Assembly (NCBI GenBank): GCA_002315315.1
Contig: DCGT01000033.1
Coordinates: 1-25,859, forward strand
Direction: 5' to 3'
Length of the DNA: 25,859 nucleotides
Source of the DNA: Faecalibacterium sp. UBA1771
GTDB taxonomy: Bacteria > Bacillota > Clostridia > Oscillospirales > Ruminococcaceae
The position numbers and the translations under genes were made by a program. Positions within the stretch are counted from its first letter, which is position 1; each line of letters opens with the position of its first letter. Shown here piece by piece: positions 7,625 to 17,395 of the stretch. Below the pieces are notes generated by a model. It was not told the DNA's origin, did not search any database, and saw only the letters and a program-made list of their open reading frames with translations.

Positions 7625-10600
7625 TCAGTTGCCGACAACAAGCTTTGCCTCGCTGACGGTCAGCTTCAACAGCTTGGAAACGCCCTCTTCCTGCATAGTC
7701 ACGCCCCACAATGTGTCGGCGACCTCCATTGAGCCCCTGCGGTGAGTAATGGCAAGTACCTGCGTATTATCGGTTAGATGTGACATATACCTCGCAAAGC
7801 GGTCGACATTTACATCATCGAGCGCCGAATCAATCTCATCCAGCACGCAGAACGGCGACGGGTTGACGGCGAGTATCGCAAAATATAATGCAATAGCGAC
7901 AAGTGCCTGCTCACCGCCGGAAAGAGCGGCAAGGTTGTTGATAATTTTGCCCGGCGGCTGAACGTCAATTTCTATGCCGCTCTCAAGAACATCCTCATCC
8001 TCGCTAAGACTTATGCGCGCCGTGCCGCCTCCGAACATATCTGCAAATGCCCTTGAGAAATTGTCGGCTATCTGCGCAAACGAATCGGTAAAGATAGTGC
8101 GCATTTCGGCAGTAACACTCTTAATCATATCAAGAAGCTGTTTCTTGGAGCTATCTACATCGTTCACCTGTTCGCTCAAAAACTCATAGCGCTGAGATAC
8201 CTCTGCATACTCGTCAATCGCGCCGACGTTGACCGAGCCGAGCGCACGAATTTTTCCGCGCAGCGACGCAACATTTTGCCGAAGTGCCGAAACGGATGTG
8301 AATTCGACACACTGCCGTACCGCCTCGTTGCGAGTCAGCTCATAGTCCTCCCACAGCTTGGCGACAGCCTGGTCAAAGTCACGGCGAAGCATATCCCTGC
8401 GCTCCTCAAGGCGCGCCTTTTCACGACCCAGCTCCTCTTTGCGCGCAATAGTCTGCCGTTGACTCTCACGCAGGCGGGCGACCTCTTTTTCATGCTCAAA
8501 TCGCTCGGCAATAACGGCTTCCGTGCCCCGTCGCAGTGCTTCTCGCTGTTCGGTCAGCTCCTCTGCCTTCACCTGTGACAGCTTCTGTTCCTCATCAATG
8601 CGAAGACAAAGCTCATTCAGCGATTTGATCTCATCGTCTATAGCCTGCCGTCTTGACAGCTTTTCGCTCTGCCGCTCGGCAAGCTCGGCAAGGCTTTGCT
8701 CTACTCCTTCAATATCCTTCTGTGTTTCCATTTTACCGATTCTTACCGTTGTCAGCCGCTCCGAAAGTGCGCTCCTGCGATCGGCAAGCTCGGTATCATC
8801 GCGCATATCCTCGCTGCTCTCAATATCGGCAATTTGAACGGCGATCTCATCAAGACGCTTGCCGCTCTGCTCTATACCGTCCGTCCTGCTCTTAATCGAC
8901 TTTTCGATTTCGTCAGCCTCGCGCTTCATATTTTCATGCGTCGATATTGCACCGCTAAGCTCGTTGTCGGCGGCGGTCATCTCGGTTTCTATTCTAATCT
9001 TTTCAACGCCGAGCTTTATCTCCTCACTGCCGATTACGGTCAATTCCGCGCGAAGTGTGTTTATCTCATCCGCAAGCTCTTTTCGTTCGCCGGAATGCGA
9101 CAACAGCTCACGCTCCAGCTCATCCGCCTGTGAATTGAGCCGCTCTATCTCGCTTCGGCGGCTGAACACACCCGCTGACCGCGATGAAAAGCCGCCGGTA
9201 AACGATCCTCCGGCATTGACAACCTGTCCGTCGAGCGTCACGACGCGGTAACGGTATTTGCAGGCTCTCGCGATATTTGCGGCGGCGTCCAAATCCTCGG
9301 CAACGATAATTCTTCCCAAAAGACCGCTTATAATGCTTTCGTATCTTGCATCACAGCTCACAAGTCGCGAAGCAAGACCGACGGTACCGTCGCTTTTCAG
9401 CACCTGCTCATCATCGAAGCGCGAGCCCTTTACAGTGTCAAGCGGCATAAAGGTTGCGCGTCCCGCCTTTGTTTTTTTGAGAAAATATATTGCATCCTTC
9501 GCACTGCGCTCGTTTTCGACAACTATATTCTGAATTGCCGTTCCGAGCGCCGTTTCGATTGCGACCTCACATCCGCTTTTTATCGAAATAAGCTGTGCTA
9601 CCGTACCGACGATGCCTCGCAGCTCTCGGCGCGTTCCCGCCTCCATAACCCGCTTCACGCTCGGATAGAAGCCGTCCATGCTCTTTTCGGTTTCCTCCAA
9701 CGCGTGTGCGCGGTGGCGAAGCTCATCTATCTGCGAGCGTATCTGACCGTCGCGGGCGTCAATATTTTCAAGCTGTTCCGTTTTTGAAGCAAGCTTCAAA
9801 TTGTATCCGTTTTTCTGATTGTTATTTCCCGTCAGCTCGTCGGTGTTATCCTCAAGCTCCTTTTTGAGCCTTTTGTTTTTCTCGCGTCCGTCCTCCACCG
9901 ATTTTTCGGCAGCGGGAAGCATCGCGCGTATCGCATCGAGTCTTGCGCTGAGCTGACCGAGCTCGGCGGTAAAGCTGCCGACCGACAGCTTTAAATCGGT
10001 TTGCTCGGCGGTCAGCTTCATAAGCTGTGCCGACAGCTCGCCGTGACGAACATCCTTTCGCGTGCGCATATCGTCCAGCTCGTCGACAAGCCGCCGAATC
10101 TCGGCAAGCTCGCCGTCAATCTGCTCTGATTTTTCGGTCAGCGCAGTCATGCGGTCATTCAGCTCACGCCTGCGCCTGTCCGACGAATCCTGCTCGTCAC
10201 CCACCGTTTTCAACTCATTTTCAAGCGACTGCACGGTGGTCTGCGCACGGATTTTTTCGTTGCTCCTTACGGTTTTTTCAGCCTCAAGCGAGGCAAGCTG
10301 TTCGGTTATACCGTTAATTTTACCGTTATTATCATCTACGATTGCCGAAATCTCACGGTTTCTCTCGAATTCCCGCTCGATGCCCTCGTCGATATCGTCC
10401 TGCTCCTGCTGAGCCTTATCGTAATCGATCGACGCGATTTCGAGCTTTTCCTCCTGCTCGTTTACCGCCTTGGAGGAACGCTCAATCGTGTCGCAGTACA
10501 ACGTTATCTCAAGACTGCGTCGCTCCTTTTGAAGCTCCAAAAACTTTTTTGCCTTTTCACTCTGCTCACGCAGAGGCTCGACACGGCTCTCCAGCTCATC

Positions 10601-11185
10601 CAGAATATCGCGAAGTCTTGACAAATTATCCTCGGCGGCTTCCAGCTTTTTCTGTGCCTCCTCCTTGCGGTAGCGATATTTCGCTATTCCCGAGGCCTCC
10701 TCGAAAAGCTGTCTGCGTTCCTTGCTTTTGGCGGATACTATTGCGGCAATTCTGCCCTGCTCGATTATCGAATAACCGTTACGCGACAGACCTGTGTCGA
10801 AAAAGGTTTCTCTGATATCCTGCAAGCGCACCCGTTTGCCGTTGATTAAATATTCGCTGTCTCCGCTTCGGAAATACTTTCTCGACACGACAAGCTCATT
10901 GCCCACATCGGGTATTCTGCCGTCGGAATTGTCGAGACCGAGCGACACCTGCGCAAAACCCATCGCCTTGCGCTGTGCCGACCCGCCGAAAATAACGTCC
11001 TCCATCTTGCCGCCTCTGAGCGACTTACCGGACTGCTCGCCGAGTACCCAGCGTATTGAGTCGGACAAATTGCTCTTGCCGCTCCCGTTGGGACCGACAA
11101 TGGCGGTAATACCCTTGTCAAAGGTAAGGCGTGTCTTGTCGGGAAAGGATTTAAAACCCTGTAATTCTATAAATTTGAGAAACAA
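7625..11185 (-). CDS. smc: Chromosome segregation ATPase SMC
   Basis: SMC is the core of the ScpAB-SMC condensin that organises and segregates the chromosome. With the TTG start at 11185 the product is 1186 residues, the usual length for Bacillota SMC. I choose this TTG because the protein then begins MFLKFIELQGFKSF as in relatives and a GGGAG site precedes it; the longer reading adds nine odd residues. Walker A GPNGSGKSN is at 31-39. Two long coiled-coil arms rich in Glu, Arg and Leu flank a hinge (about 510-670) that starts near RELRGIVGTVAQ and includes the glycine-rich NAGGSFTGGF. The C-terminal head has the signature LSGGEQALVAIAL and Walker B FCVLDEIDSALDD. It stands between the radical SAM gene and ftsY. 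Confidence 0.97.
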   Translation of the reverse strand: MFLKFIELQGFKSFPDKTRLTFDKGITAIVGPNGSGKSNLSDSIRWVLGEQSGKSLRGGKMEDVIFGGSAQRKAMGFAQVSLGLDNSDGRIPDVGNELVVSRKYFRSGDSEYLINGKRVRLQDIRETFFDTGLSRNGYSIIEQGRIAAIVSAKSKERRQLFEEASGIAKYRYRKEEAQKKLEAAEDNLSRLRDILDELESRVEPLREQSEKAKKFLELQKERRSLEITLYCDTIERSSKAVNEQEEKLEIASIDYDKAQQEQDDIDEGIEREFERNREISAIVDDNNGKINGITEQLASLEAEKTVRSNEKIRAQTTVQSLENELKTVGDEQDSSDRRRRELNDRMTALTEKSEQIDGELAEIRRLVDELDDMRTRKDVRHGELSAQLMKLTAEQTDLKLSVGSFTAELGQLSARLDAIRAMLPAAEKSVEDGREKNKRLKKELEDNTDELTGNNNQKNGYNLKLASKTEQLENIDARDGQIRSQIDELRHRAHALEETEKSMDGFYPSVKRVMEAGTRRELRGIVGTVAQLISIKSGCEVAIETALGTAIQNIVVENERSAKDAIYFLKKTKAGRATFMPLDTVKGSRFDDEQVLKSDGTVGLASRLVSCDARYESIISGLLGRIIVAEDLDAAANIARACKYRYRVVTLDGQVVNAGGSFTGGFSSRSAGVFSRRSEIERLNSQADELERELLSHSGERKELADEINTLRAELTVIGSEEIKLGVEKIRIETEMTAADNELSGAISTHENMKREADEIEKSIKSRTDGIEQSGKRLDEIAVQIADIESSEDMRDDTELADRRSALSERLTTVRIGKMETQKDIEGVEQSLAELAERQSEKLSRRQAIDDEIKSLNELCLRIDEEQKLSQVKAEELTEQREALRRGTEAVIAERFEHEKEVARLRESQRQTIARKEELGREKARLEERRDMLRRDFDQAVAKLWEDYELTRNEAVRQCVEFTSVSALRQNVASLRGKIRALGSVNVGAIDEYAEVSQRYEFLSEQVNDVDSSKKQLLDMIKSVTAEMRTIFTDSFAQIADNFSRAFADMFGGGTARISLSEDEDVLESGIEIDVQPPGKIINNLAALSGGEQALVAIALYFAILAVNPSPFCVLDEIDSALDDVNVDRFARYMSHLTDNTQVLAITHRRGSMEVADTLWGVTMQEEGVSKLLKLTVSEAKLVVGN

Positions 11186-11208
11186 TGCTGTGTTCTCCCG
11201 AAAATATA

Positions 11209-12213
11209 TCAATTATGAATCGCTCTGACCTCAAACGGCGCAAGAGCGGCATCCTCGCGAACGGTGACATCATAGCCCCGCTCGGCGAGTGAAATAATGT
11301 TGCATCGGTGCTGACCGACCGCCGCACCCGTTCTGCCCTTGGCTACATAAACGGTTACATCTCCTTCGGGCATTCCGTCAAGTTGCGGCATCAGCTTTTG
11401 CATCAGTGCCTCGGAGATACACATATCCCCGAATGCAGGGTGAAACGGCCCCGCTATATAGGAATTCTGCAAAGACATATCGCTGTGCAGACCCGTTCTT
11501 ATAACATCAATTCCCTGCTCGTCAAACTTAATGAGCAGAATCGACGTTATCTTTACCGCCTGCTCTACCGACAGCGGCATATATTCACCGCGCCGCCATA
11601 GTGTGCAAAGCGGGGTATTCTCTATAACCAGCGTCGGATATATTCTCACGGTGTCGGGCCGCAGAGTTATAAATTCATCGGCGGTAAATATTGCGGTCGA
11701 CATCGGGTCGGTGTCGGAGTACATACCAATCATCATCTGCAAGCCGAGCGAAAAACCGTAATTTCTTATCAGCGCGGCGGCGCGGCGGGAATCGTCGGCG
11801 GTGTGTCCGCGCAGATTTTTCGCAAGAACAGTATCATCCATACTCTGTGCGCCCAGCTCGATTGAAGTAACACCGAAATCGCGCAAAACCGACAGCGTCT
11901 CGCCGTCAATCGCGTCGGGGCGGGTGGAAATGCGTATTCCCTTTGCCCTGCCCGAGCGCACAAACGGTTCGGCGGCTTCGAGCAGACGTGTCATATACCC
12001 GCGTTCGATAGCGGTAAAGCTGCCGCCGAAAAATGCAATTTCGGTTTTCGCTCCCTCGCCCTCAGCAGGCAGAAATTTATTGCAGAGTGCCGAAACGTAT
12101 TCTGCGGTCGGTTCATTGACGGTGCCCGAAATGCTGTTCTGGTCACAGAAGATGCATCGGCGCGGACAGCCTTTATGCGGCACGAAAATCGACAGATTAG
12201 CGTGCTTTTTCAC
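11209..12213 (-). CDS. Elp3-like radical SAM protein (no acetyltransferase domain)
   Basis: This radical S-adenosylmethionine protein belongs to the Elp3-like group (COG1243 type). The cluster motif is CPRRCIFC, with Cys16, Cys20 and Cys23, followed by DQNSISG. EIAFFGGSFTAIE and GITSIELGAQSMDD-like segments match the Elp3 radical SAM core, and near the C-terminus there is a GQHRCNI block. At 334 residues it stops before the histone-acetyltransferase-like domain of true Elp3, so tRNA wobble-uridine modification by acetyl transfer is not supported. The substrate is unknown. Its start overlaps the rnc stop by four bases (ATGA), and smc follows 23 bases later. An Elp3-like gene between rnc and smc is common in Clostridia. 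Confidence 0.85.
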   Translation of the reverse strand: MKKHANLSIFVPHKGCPRRCIFCDQNSISGTVNEPTAEYVSALCNKFLPAEGEGAKTEIAFFGGSFTAIERGYMTRLLEAAEPFVRSGRAKGIRISTRPDAIDGETLSVLRDFGVTSIELGAQSMDDTVLAKNLRGHTADDSRRAAALIRNYGFSLGLQMMIGMYSDTDPMSTAIFTADEFITLRPDTVRIYPTLVIENTPLCTLWRRGEYMPLSVEQAVKITSILLIKFDEQGIDVIRTGLHSDMSLQNSYIAGPFHPAFGDMCISEALMQKLMPQLDGMPEGDVTVYVAKGRTGAAVGQHRCNIISLAERGYDVTVREDAALAPFEVRAIHN

Positions 12214-12884
12214 AACCCCATCAGCTCCAAAGCCTGACGTGCGGCGTCCTGCTCGGCAAGCTTTTTGCTTCTGCCGTGTCCGACACCGAAGGTATTGTTG
12301 TTAAGCTGAATTTCTACGGTAAACGACTTATTGTGGTCGGGTCCCGATTCATCGGTCACGACATATCGTAGCCGCTCATCGGGATTGCGCTGGATAACCT
12401 CTTGAAGCAGCGTCTTGTAGTCCCTTGTGTTCTGCTCTGCCTGCGGTTCGGCGTTCTTGACAAAGCGCAGTACAAACTGCTCCGCCGTGTCAAATCCGCC
12501 GTCGAGATATATTGCGGCAAGCATGGCTTCAAAGGCGTCGGCAAGAATCGACGGTCGACTGTCTCCTCCCGACATCTTTTCCCCCTTGCCGAATTTGATA
12601 AACGCTCCCAAATTCAGCTCGCGTGAAAAACCGGCAAGCGTTGCCTCGCAGACAAGCGCCGCCCGCTCACGCGTCAGCTCTCCCTCGGGCTTATCGGAAT
12701 ATTTTTCAAACAGATATCTCGACACGATAACGGACAGTACCGAATCACCGAGAAACTCAAGTCGCTCGTTGCACAGCAACTTGCTCATACCGTGTTCGTT
12801 TACAAAGCTCGAATGTGTCAAGGCACGTTCAAACAGCGTTCTGTCTTTAAACTCGTATCCGAGCCTGCTTTCTAATGTAGTCAT
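12210..12884 (-). CDS. rnc: Ribonuclease III
   Basis: RNase III cleaves double-stranded RNA in rRNA precursors and some mRNAs. The 224-residue product has the endonuclease domain with signature NERLEFLGDSV (39-49) and the second acidic metal site in LADAFEAMLAAIYLD (Asp116, Glu119). A C-terminal double-stranded RNA-binding domain (about 155-223) starts DYKTLLQEVIQ and ends with GRSKKLAEQDAARQALE. The start ATG at 12884 overlaps the plsX stop by four bases, and its stop overlaps the radical SAM gene in the same way. The acpP gene that usually separates plsX and rnc is absent. Confidence 0.97.
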   Translation of the reverse strand: MTTLESRLGYEFKDRTLFERALTHSSFVNEHGMSKLLCNERLEFLGDSVLSVIVSRYLFEKYSDKPEGELTRERAALVCEATLAGFSRELNLGAFIKFGKGEKMSGGDSRPSILADAFEAMLAAIYLDGGFDTAEQFVLRFVKNAEPQAEQNTRDYKTLLQEVIQRNPDERLRYVVTDESGPDHNKSFTVEIQLNNNTFGVGHGRSKKLAEQDAARQALELMGL

Positions 12885-13885
12885 TCTTCCTCACTCACAC
12901 CACTCAAATGCTCTGTAATAGCCTGCGTTACGTCCGCACTGCTCCAGTCGATTGCCTGACGGACGGCGCTGCAGATTGCCGAAGCGCCGGAGCTGCCGTG
13001 TGCCTTAATAACGGGCTTGGTAAGACCGATAAACGGTGCGCCGCCGAACGACGAATAGTCCATACTCGCGGCGAAATCCTTTAACGTCGGCTTGAGCATA
13101 AGCGCCGACAGCTTGGTCACGGTGTTGGTCATAAGCGCGGACTTGAGCTTTTTACCGATAGCCGAACCCATTCCCTCTATTGTTTTAAGGATAAGATTGC
13201 CGGTAAAGCCGTCGGTCACAACTACGTCACTGACGCCCATGGGAATATCCCTGCCCTCTACATTGCCGAAGAAGTTTAGACCGCTGTCCGCCTTAAGTAT
13301 TGCATACGCCGCCTTTTGCAGCTCGGTTCCCTTGGAATCCTCCGCTCCGTTGTTGGCAAGTCCGACAATCGGGTTTTCCTTATTCATAACATACTGCATA
13401 TACAGCGAACCCATCATTCCGAACTGTGCCAGCATTTCGGGACGGCATTCGGCATTTGCACCGCAGTCAATGAGAATTGTATTTGACGTAAGGGTGGGCA
13501 GTACCGCTCCGAGAGCGGGACGCTTTATCCCCTTGATTCGCTTGACTATCATAGTCGCGCCCATAAGCAGAGCACCTGTAGGTCCCGCGCTGACAAAAGC
13601 GTCGGCGGCTCCGTCTGCCACCAGATCAAGACCGACGCCCATCGAGCTGTCACGCTTGGATTTCACAACAAGTCTTGCCTCGTCGTGCATATCCATAACG
13701 CTTGCCGCGCCTATAAGCTCGATATCGGAAATGTCGATTCCGTTTTCGGCGGCGGCTTTTTTGACGGTTTCGATATCGCCCGTCAATGCAAGCTCGCAGT
13801 CAAACCGGCTCTTCGCCATAGCCGCTCCGCGAATAATCTCGACGGGGGCGTTATCTCCTCCGAAAGCATCTATAACTATTTTCAT
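12881..13885 (-). CDS. plsX: Phosphate acyltransferase PlsX
   Basis: PlsX converts acyl-ACP to acyl-phosphate, the acyl donor for PlsY in phospholipid synthesis, at the inner face of the membrane. The 334-residue product starts MKIVIDAFGGDNAPVEIIRG, the family hallmark, and includes SAGPTGALLMG, LIDCGANAECRPEMLAQFG and VVVTDGFTGNLILKT. A GGAPFIGL segment near the C-terminus is also typical. The ATG at 13885 is preceded by AAGGAG and overlaps the trmFO stop by four bases; rnc overlaps its end. No fatty-acid synthesis gene or acyl carrier protein gene follows, unlike the common plsX-fabD-fabG-acpP order. Confidence 0.96.
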   Translation of the reverse strand: MKIVIDAFGGDNAPVEIIRGAAMAKSRFDCELALTGDIETVKKAAAENGIDISDIELIGAASVMDMHDEARLVVKSKRDSSMGVGLDLVADGAADAFVSAGPTGALLMGATMIVKRIKGIKRPALGAVLPTLTSNTILIDCGANAECRPEMLAQFGMMGSLYMQYVMNKENPIVGLANNGAEDSKGTELQKAAYAILKADSGLNFFGNVEGRDIPMGVSDVVVTDGFTGNLILKTIEGMGSAIGKKLKSALMTNTVTKLSALMLKPTLKDFAASMDYSSFGGAPFIGLTKPVIKAHGSSGASAICSAVRQAIDWSSADVTQAITEHLSGVSEEE

Positions 13886-15186
13886 TCGTTTTCTCCTTGC
13901 TTCAAAAATCTCTCCATCTCGTCAATGGCACGGCGGGAAACGGCGGCATAACGCTCCTTTTTATCCCGTATTTCCTCGTCAAGCGGCGGAATTACGCCCA
14001 TATTGGCGCCCATAGGCTGGAAATCGGCATTTTCCGTTCCGATATATCTCAAAAGCGACCCAAGCATAGTGTGCTCCGGCAGCTGTCTTGATTCGATACC
14101 GTCCAGCATATCTACGGCAAAGCGTGCGGCAAGAATACCGCTCGACGCCGATTCCATATATCCCTCAAAGCCGGTAAGCTGACCCGCCACAAATATTTCG
14201 GGACGATTCTTTAGCGACAGATTGGGATTGAGCGTCTTGGGAGCGTTCAAAAAGCTGTTGCGGTGCATAACTCCGTAACGCGCGAATTCGGCCTCCTCAA
14301 GTCCCGGGATCATTGAGAACACCCGTTTCTGCTCGCCGAATTTGAGGCTTGTCTGAAAACCGACTATGTTGTACATCGTCGATTCGGTGTTCTCCTTGCG
14401 CAGCTGTACCGCCGCCCACGGACGATGCCCCGTTCTCGGGTCGCGCAGTCCGACCGGCTTCATCGGTCCGAAGCGCATCGTCTGCTCGCCACGCTTGGCA
14501 AGGCGTTCTATCGGCATACAGCCCTCATATACTCCCGAGTCTACACCGTGCACGGGCGCAGTCTCGGCATTGATAAGCTCATTATAAAAGCGTTCGTATT
14601 CCTCTTTGGAAAAGAAGCAGTTGAGATAATCGTCATCGCCGCGGTCGTAGCGACTGGCGGCAAATACCCTGCTCATATCTATGCTGTCCGCCGTTACTAT
14701 CGGAGCGGCGGCGTCAAAAAAGCTCAGAAAACCACCGGTCAGCTCGGAAAGGCTGTCGGCAAGTCCTCCGTCGGTCAGAGGACCGGTGGCGACAATTGTC
14801 GGAATACCCAAATCGAGCGCGGTTATTTCCTCGTGCCGAATCTCTATGTTAGGGTCATTTTGAATTGCCTCGGTCACAAGACGGGAAAATATCTCACGGT
14901 CGACGGCAAGAGCACCGCCTGCGGGGACCTCGCACCGTGCGGCACATTCAAGCGTCAGCGAGCCGAGCATTCTCATTTCCTGCTTTAAAAGTCCTGCCGC
15001 CGTTTCCACCCTTTTCGCCTTGAGCGAATTGGAGCAGACCAGTTCGGCAAAGCCGTCGGAGCGATGTGCTGGCGAACGGCGAATCGGCTTCATCTCATAA
15101 AGTGCGACCTTTTTGCCGCGCCGTGACAGCGTATGCGCCGCCTCACATCCTGCAAGTCCCGCTCCTATTACCGCAATATCACTCAT
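13882..15186 (-). CDS. trmFO: Methylenetetrahydrofolate-tRNA-(uracil-5)-methyltransferase TrmFO
   Basis: TrmFO is the flavin- and folate-dependent enzyme that makes 5-methyluridine at position 54 of the tRNA T-loop in Bacillota. With the ATG at 15186 it is 434 residues, matching the usual length. The FAD-binding VIGAGLAGCEAA stretch (6-17) is at the start, followed by ALYEMKP and the LVCSNSLK motif carrying the first conserved Cys (51). The second conserved Cys lies in EGCMPIE. A C-terminal GQLTGFEGYMESASSG block and PMGANMG end the protein. An upstream in-frame start would add 14 residues and lie deeper inside topA. The chosen start overlaps the topA stop by eight bases. The topA-trmFO pair is conserved. 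Confidence 0.96.
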   Translation of the reverse strand: MSDIAVIGAGLAGCEAAHTLSRRGKKVALYEMKPIRRSPAHRSDGFAELVCSNSLKAKRVETAAGLLKQEMRMLGSLTLECAARCEVPAGGALAVDREIFSRLVTEAIQNDPNIEIRHEEITALDLGIPTIVATGPLTDGGLADSLSELTGGFLSFFDAAAPIVTADSIDMSRVFAASRYDRGDDDYLNCFFSKEEYERFYNELINAETAPVHGVDSGVYEGCMPIERLAKRGEQTMRFGPMKPVGLRDPRTGHRPWAAVQLRKENTESTMYNIVGFQTSLKFGEQKRVFSMIPGLEEAEFARYGVMHRNSFLNAPKTLNPNLSLKNRPEIFVAGQLTGFEGYMESASSGILAARFAVDMLDGIESRQLPEHTMLGSLLRYIGTENADFQPMGANMGVIPPLDEEIRDKKERYAAVSRRAIDEMERFLKQGENE

Positions 15187-17281
15187 TCTTTTCAGCCTCC
15201 TTGCGATAACCGCAGTCCTCTTTTTCACAGATGAGCGAGCCGGTTTTGTCCTTCTTTTTAAACAATGAGCTTCCGCACTTGGGGCATTTTTGGTCGGTCG
15301 GCTCGTTCCATGTCATAAATCCGCATTCGGTGCCCTTCTCGCAGGCATAAAATATTCTGCCGCGCTGTGATTTACGCTGAACGACCTTACCGCCGCACTT
15401 GGGGCAAAAGCCCTTGGTTTCAACGACAATTCTCTTTGTATTCTTGCAGTCGGGATAACCCGGGCAGGCGAGAAATTTGCCGTATTTACCGGTTTTAACA
15501 ACCATTTTTCTTCCGCAAAGCTCGCAGACAATATCGGTTTCCTCCTCCGGAATCTTTACTCTTTTGCCTTCCATTGAGGTCTCCGCCTTTTGCAGGTCGC
15601 TGTCAAAATCCTTATAAAATTTACTGAGCGTCTTGACCCAATCTGCCTTGCCCTCCTCGATTTTATCAAGGCTCTTTTCCATACCCGCCGAGAATTTCAC
15701 ATCGACAATATTGCTGAACTGCTCCTTCATAAGGTCGGTAACAACCATTCCGAGAGAGGTCGGCACAATATTCTTCTGCCTGCGCTCGACATATCCGCGA
15801 TCGATTATCGTAGAGATAATCGGTGCATAGGTCGACGGTCTGCCGATGCCGTTTTCCTCCAGCGTCTTGATAAGAGATGCCTCGGTAAAGCGCTGCGGGG
15901 GCTGTGTGAACTTCTGAGACGGCTTTAAATCCTTGCGGTTCAGCTTAGTTTCGTCGGTCATGGGCGGAAGTGTCGGCACACTCTCCGCCTTGTCGTCGGA
16001 TGCTGCTTCATATAACAGCGTAAACCCGTCAAAGGTTATTTCGGAGCCGGTAGCACGGAAACGGTAGTCGCCGGCGTTTATATTCACGGTTACGGTATTG
16101 AGCGTTTCGTCCGCCATACGGCTTGCGATAAACCGCTCCCAAATAAGCTTATAAAGCTTGTACTGCTCCGATGTTAGCGAGCTTTCAACACGCTCGGGAG
16201 TCAGCTCGACCGATGTGGGACGAATTGCCTCGTGAGCATCCTGAGCCGCTACTGCACCCTTGCGTCGGTAGCTTCTCGGAGCTTTGCAGACATATTTTGC
16301 ACCGAATCGGTTTTCGATATATGCAACCGCCTCGGCGTGAGCCTCGTTGGAAATTCTCAGCGAGTCCGTTCTCATATAAGTGATGAGTCCCGTTGTGCCG
16401 ATACCCTCGATATCGACGCCCTCGTACAGCTCCTGCGCGGCGTGCATTGTACGGCGCGCGGTAAAGCCGAGCCTGCGGGATGCATCCTGCTGAAGCGTAG
16501 ATGTGATAAAGGGCGGCTCAGGTACACGGCGGCGGGTTCCCTTTTTCACATCGGCAATGACAAACTGCTCGTTTTCGAGCTTATCGAGTATTTCTCTGCA
16601 TTCGCTCTCGTTGCCGATTTTAAACTCGTCGGCGTCAACGCCCTCTATCGTGCGCAGACGGGCAACAAAGGTTTTCTGCGTACCCGTCGGGCGCAGAACC
16701 GCGTCGATTGTCCAGTATTCCTGCGGAACGAATGCCTCAATTTCGCGTTCGCGGTCAACGATAAGCCGCACGGCAACCGACTGAACACGACCTGCCGACA
16801 GACCTCTGCGAACCTTTTTCCAAAGAAACGGAGACAGCTTGTATCCGACAATGCGGTCAAGCAGACGGCGCGCTTGCTGTGAATTGACGAGGTCGGTATC
16901 TATAGCTCTCGGGTTTGCCATACCGTTTTTGATGCCCGTTTCGGTGATTTCGCCGAAGGTCACACGGTTGGGCGTATTGATAGGCAGACCGAGCAGATAC
17001 GCAAGATGCCACGAAATAGCCTCGCCCTCGCGGTCGGGGTCGGTGGCGAGATATACGCCGTCGCTCTTTTTGGCGGCGGCACACAGCTCTGTTATCAGCT
17101 TTTCCTTGCCGTCTATCGTTATATACAGCGGTTGAAAATCCTTGTTGATGTTGATTCCGAGCGACGAGTGCGGCAGATCGCGGACATGACCCATCGACGC
17201 CATTACCTCGTAGCCCTTTCCGAGATATTTTTTGATTGTCTTAGCCTTGGCGGGAGATTCCACTATAACAAGCTTTGACAT
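15179..17281 (-). CDS. topA: DNA topoisomerase I
   Basis: This type IA topoisomerase relaxes negative supercoils. The 700-residue protein has the TOPRIM domain starting SKLVIVESPAKAKTI (Glu8) with the metal-binding DPDRE (81-85). The catalytic tyrosine is Tyr302 in LITYMRTDS. The last 115 or so residues contain three four-cysteine zinc modules (CELC...CPGYPDC, CPKC...CEKGTEC and CPKC...CEKEDC), as is normal for bacterial TopA. The start ATG at 17281 has a GGTGG ribosome-binding site. The 210-base gap upstream likely carries its promoter (a TATAAT lies at about 17336-17341) and a palindrome at 17377-17395. Its end overlaps trmFO by eight bases. Confidence 0.97.
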   Translation of the reverse strand: MSKLVIVESPAKAKTIKKYLGKGYEVMASMGHVRDLPHSSLGININKDFQPLYITIDGKEKLITELCAAAKKSDGVYLATDPDREGEAISWHLAYLLGLPINTPNRVTFGEITETGIKNGMANPRAIDTDLVNSQQARRLLDRIVGYKLSPFLWKKVRRGLSAGRVQSVAVRLIVDREREIEAFVPQEYWTIDAVLRPTGTQKTFVARLRTIEGVDADEFKIGNESECREILDKLENEQFVIADVKKGTRRRVPEPPFITSTLQQDASRRLGFTARRTMHAAQELYEGVDIEGIGTTGLITYMRTDSLRISNEAHAEAVAYIENRFGAKYVCKAPRSYRRKGAVAAQDAHEAIRPTSVELTPERVESSLTSEQYKLYKLIWERFIASRMADETLNTVTVNINAGDYRFRATGSEITFDGFTLLYEAASDDKAESVPTLPPMTDETKLNRKDLKPSQKFTQPPQRFTEASLIKTLEENGIGRPSTYAPIISTIIDRGYVERRQKNIVPTSLGMVVTDLMKEQFSNIVDVKFSAGMEKSLDKIEEGKADWVKTLSKFYKDFDSDLQKAETSMEGKRVKIPEEETDIVCELCGRKMVVKTGKYGKFLACPGYPDCKNTKRIVVETKGFCPKCGGKVVQRKSQRGRIFYACEKGTECGFMTWNEPTDQKCPKCGSSLFKKKDKTGSLICEKEDCGYRKEAEKNE

Positions 17282-17376
17282 ATAAACACCACCATATTAG
17301 AAAATTGCTTTGCCGCCTTCGTCGGCGGTATGCTTGATATTATAAATTATCGGGTCAAGTATTAACAGACCGCCGC

Positions 17377-17395
17377 ATAATTCCGAACGAATTAT
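17377..17395. promoter_or_regulatory. Perfect palindrome upstream of topA (possible operator)
   Basis: A perfect 7-bp inverted repeat (ATAATTC / GAATTAT) with a five-base spacer lies about 100 bases upstream of topA and next to a partial TCGGAAT repeat. No T-run follows, so it is not a terminator. An operator is one reading; an mRNA hairpin is another. Confidence 0.3.

Noticed and set aside
11186..11212. Nine extra N-terminal codons of smc beginning at 11212
   Set aside because: They overlap the end of the radical SAM gene and do not occur in SMC proteins; the TTG at 11185 with GGGAG gives the canonical start.
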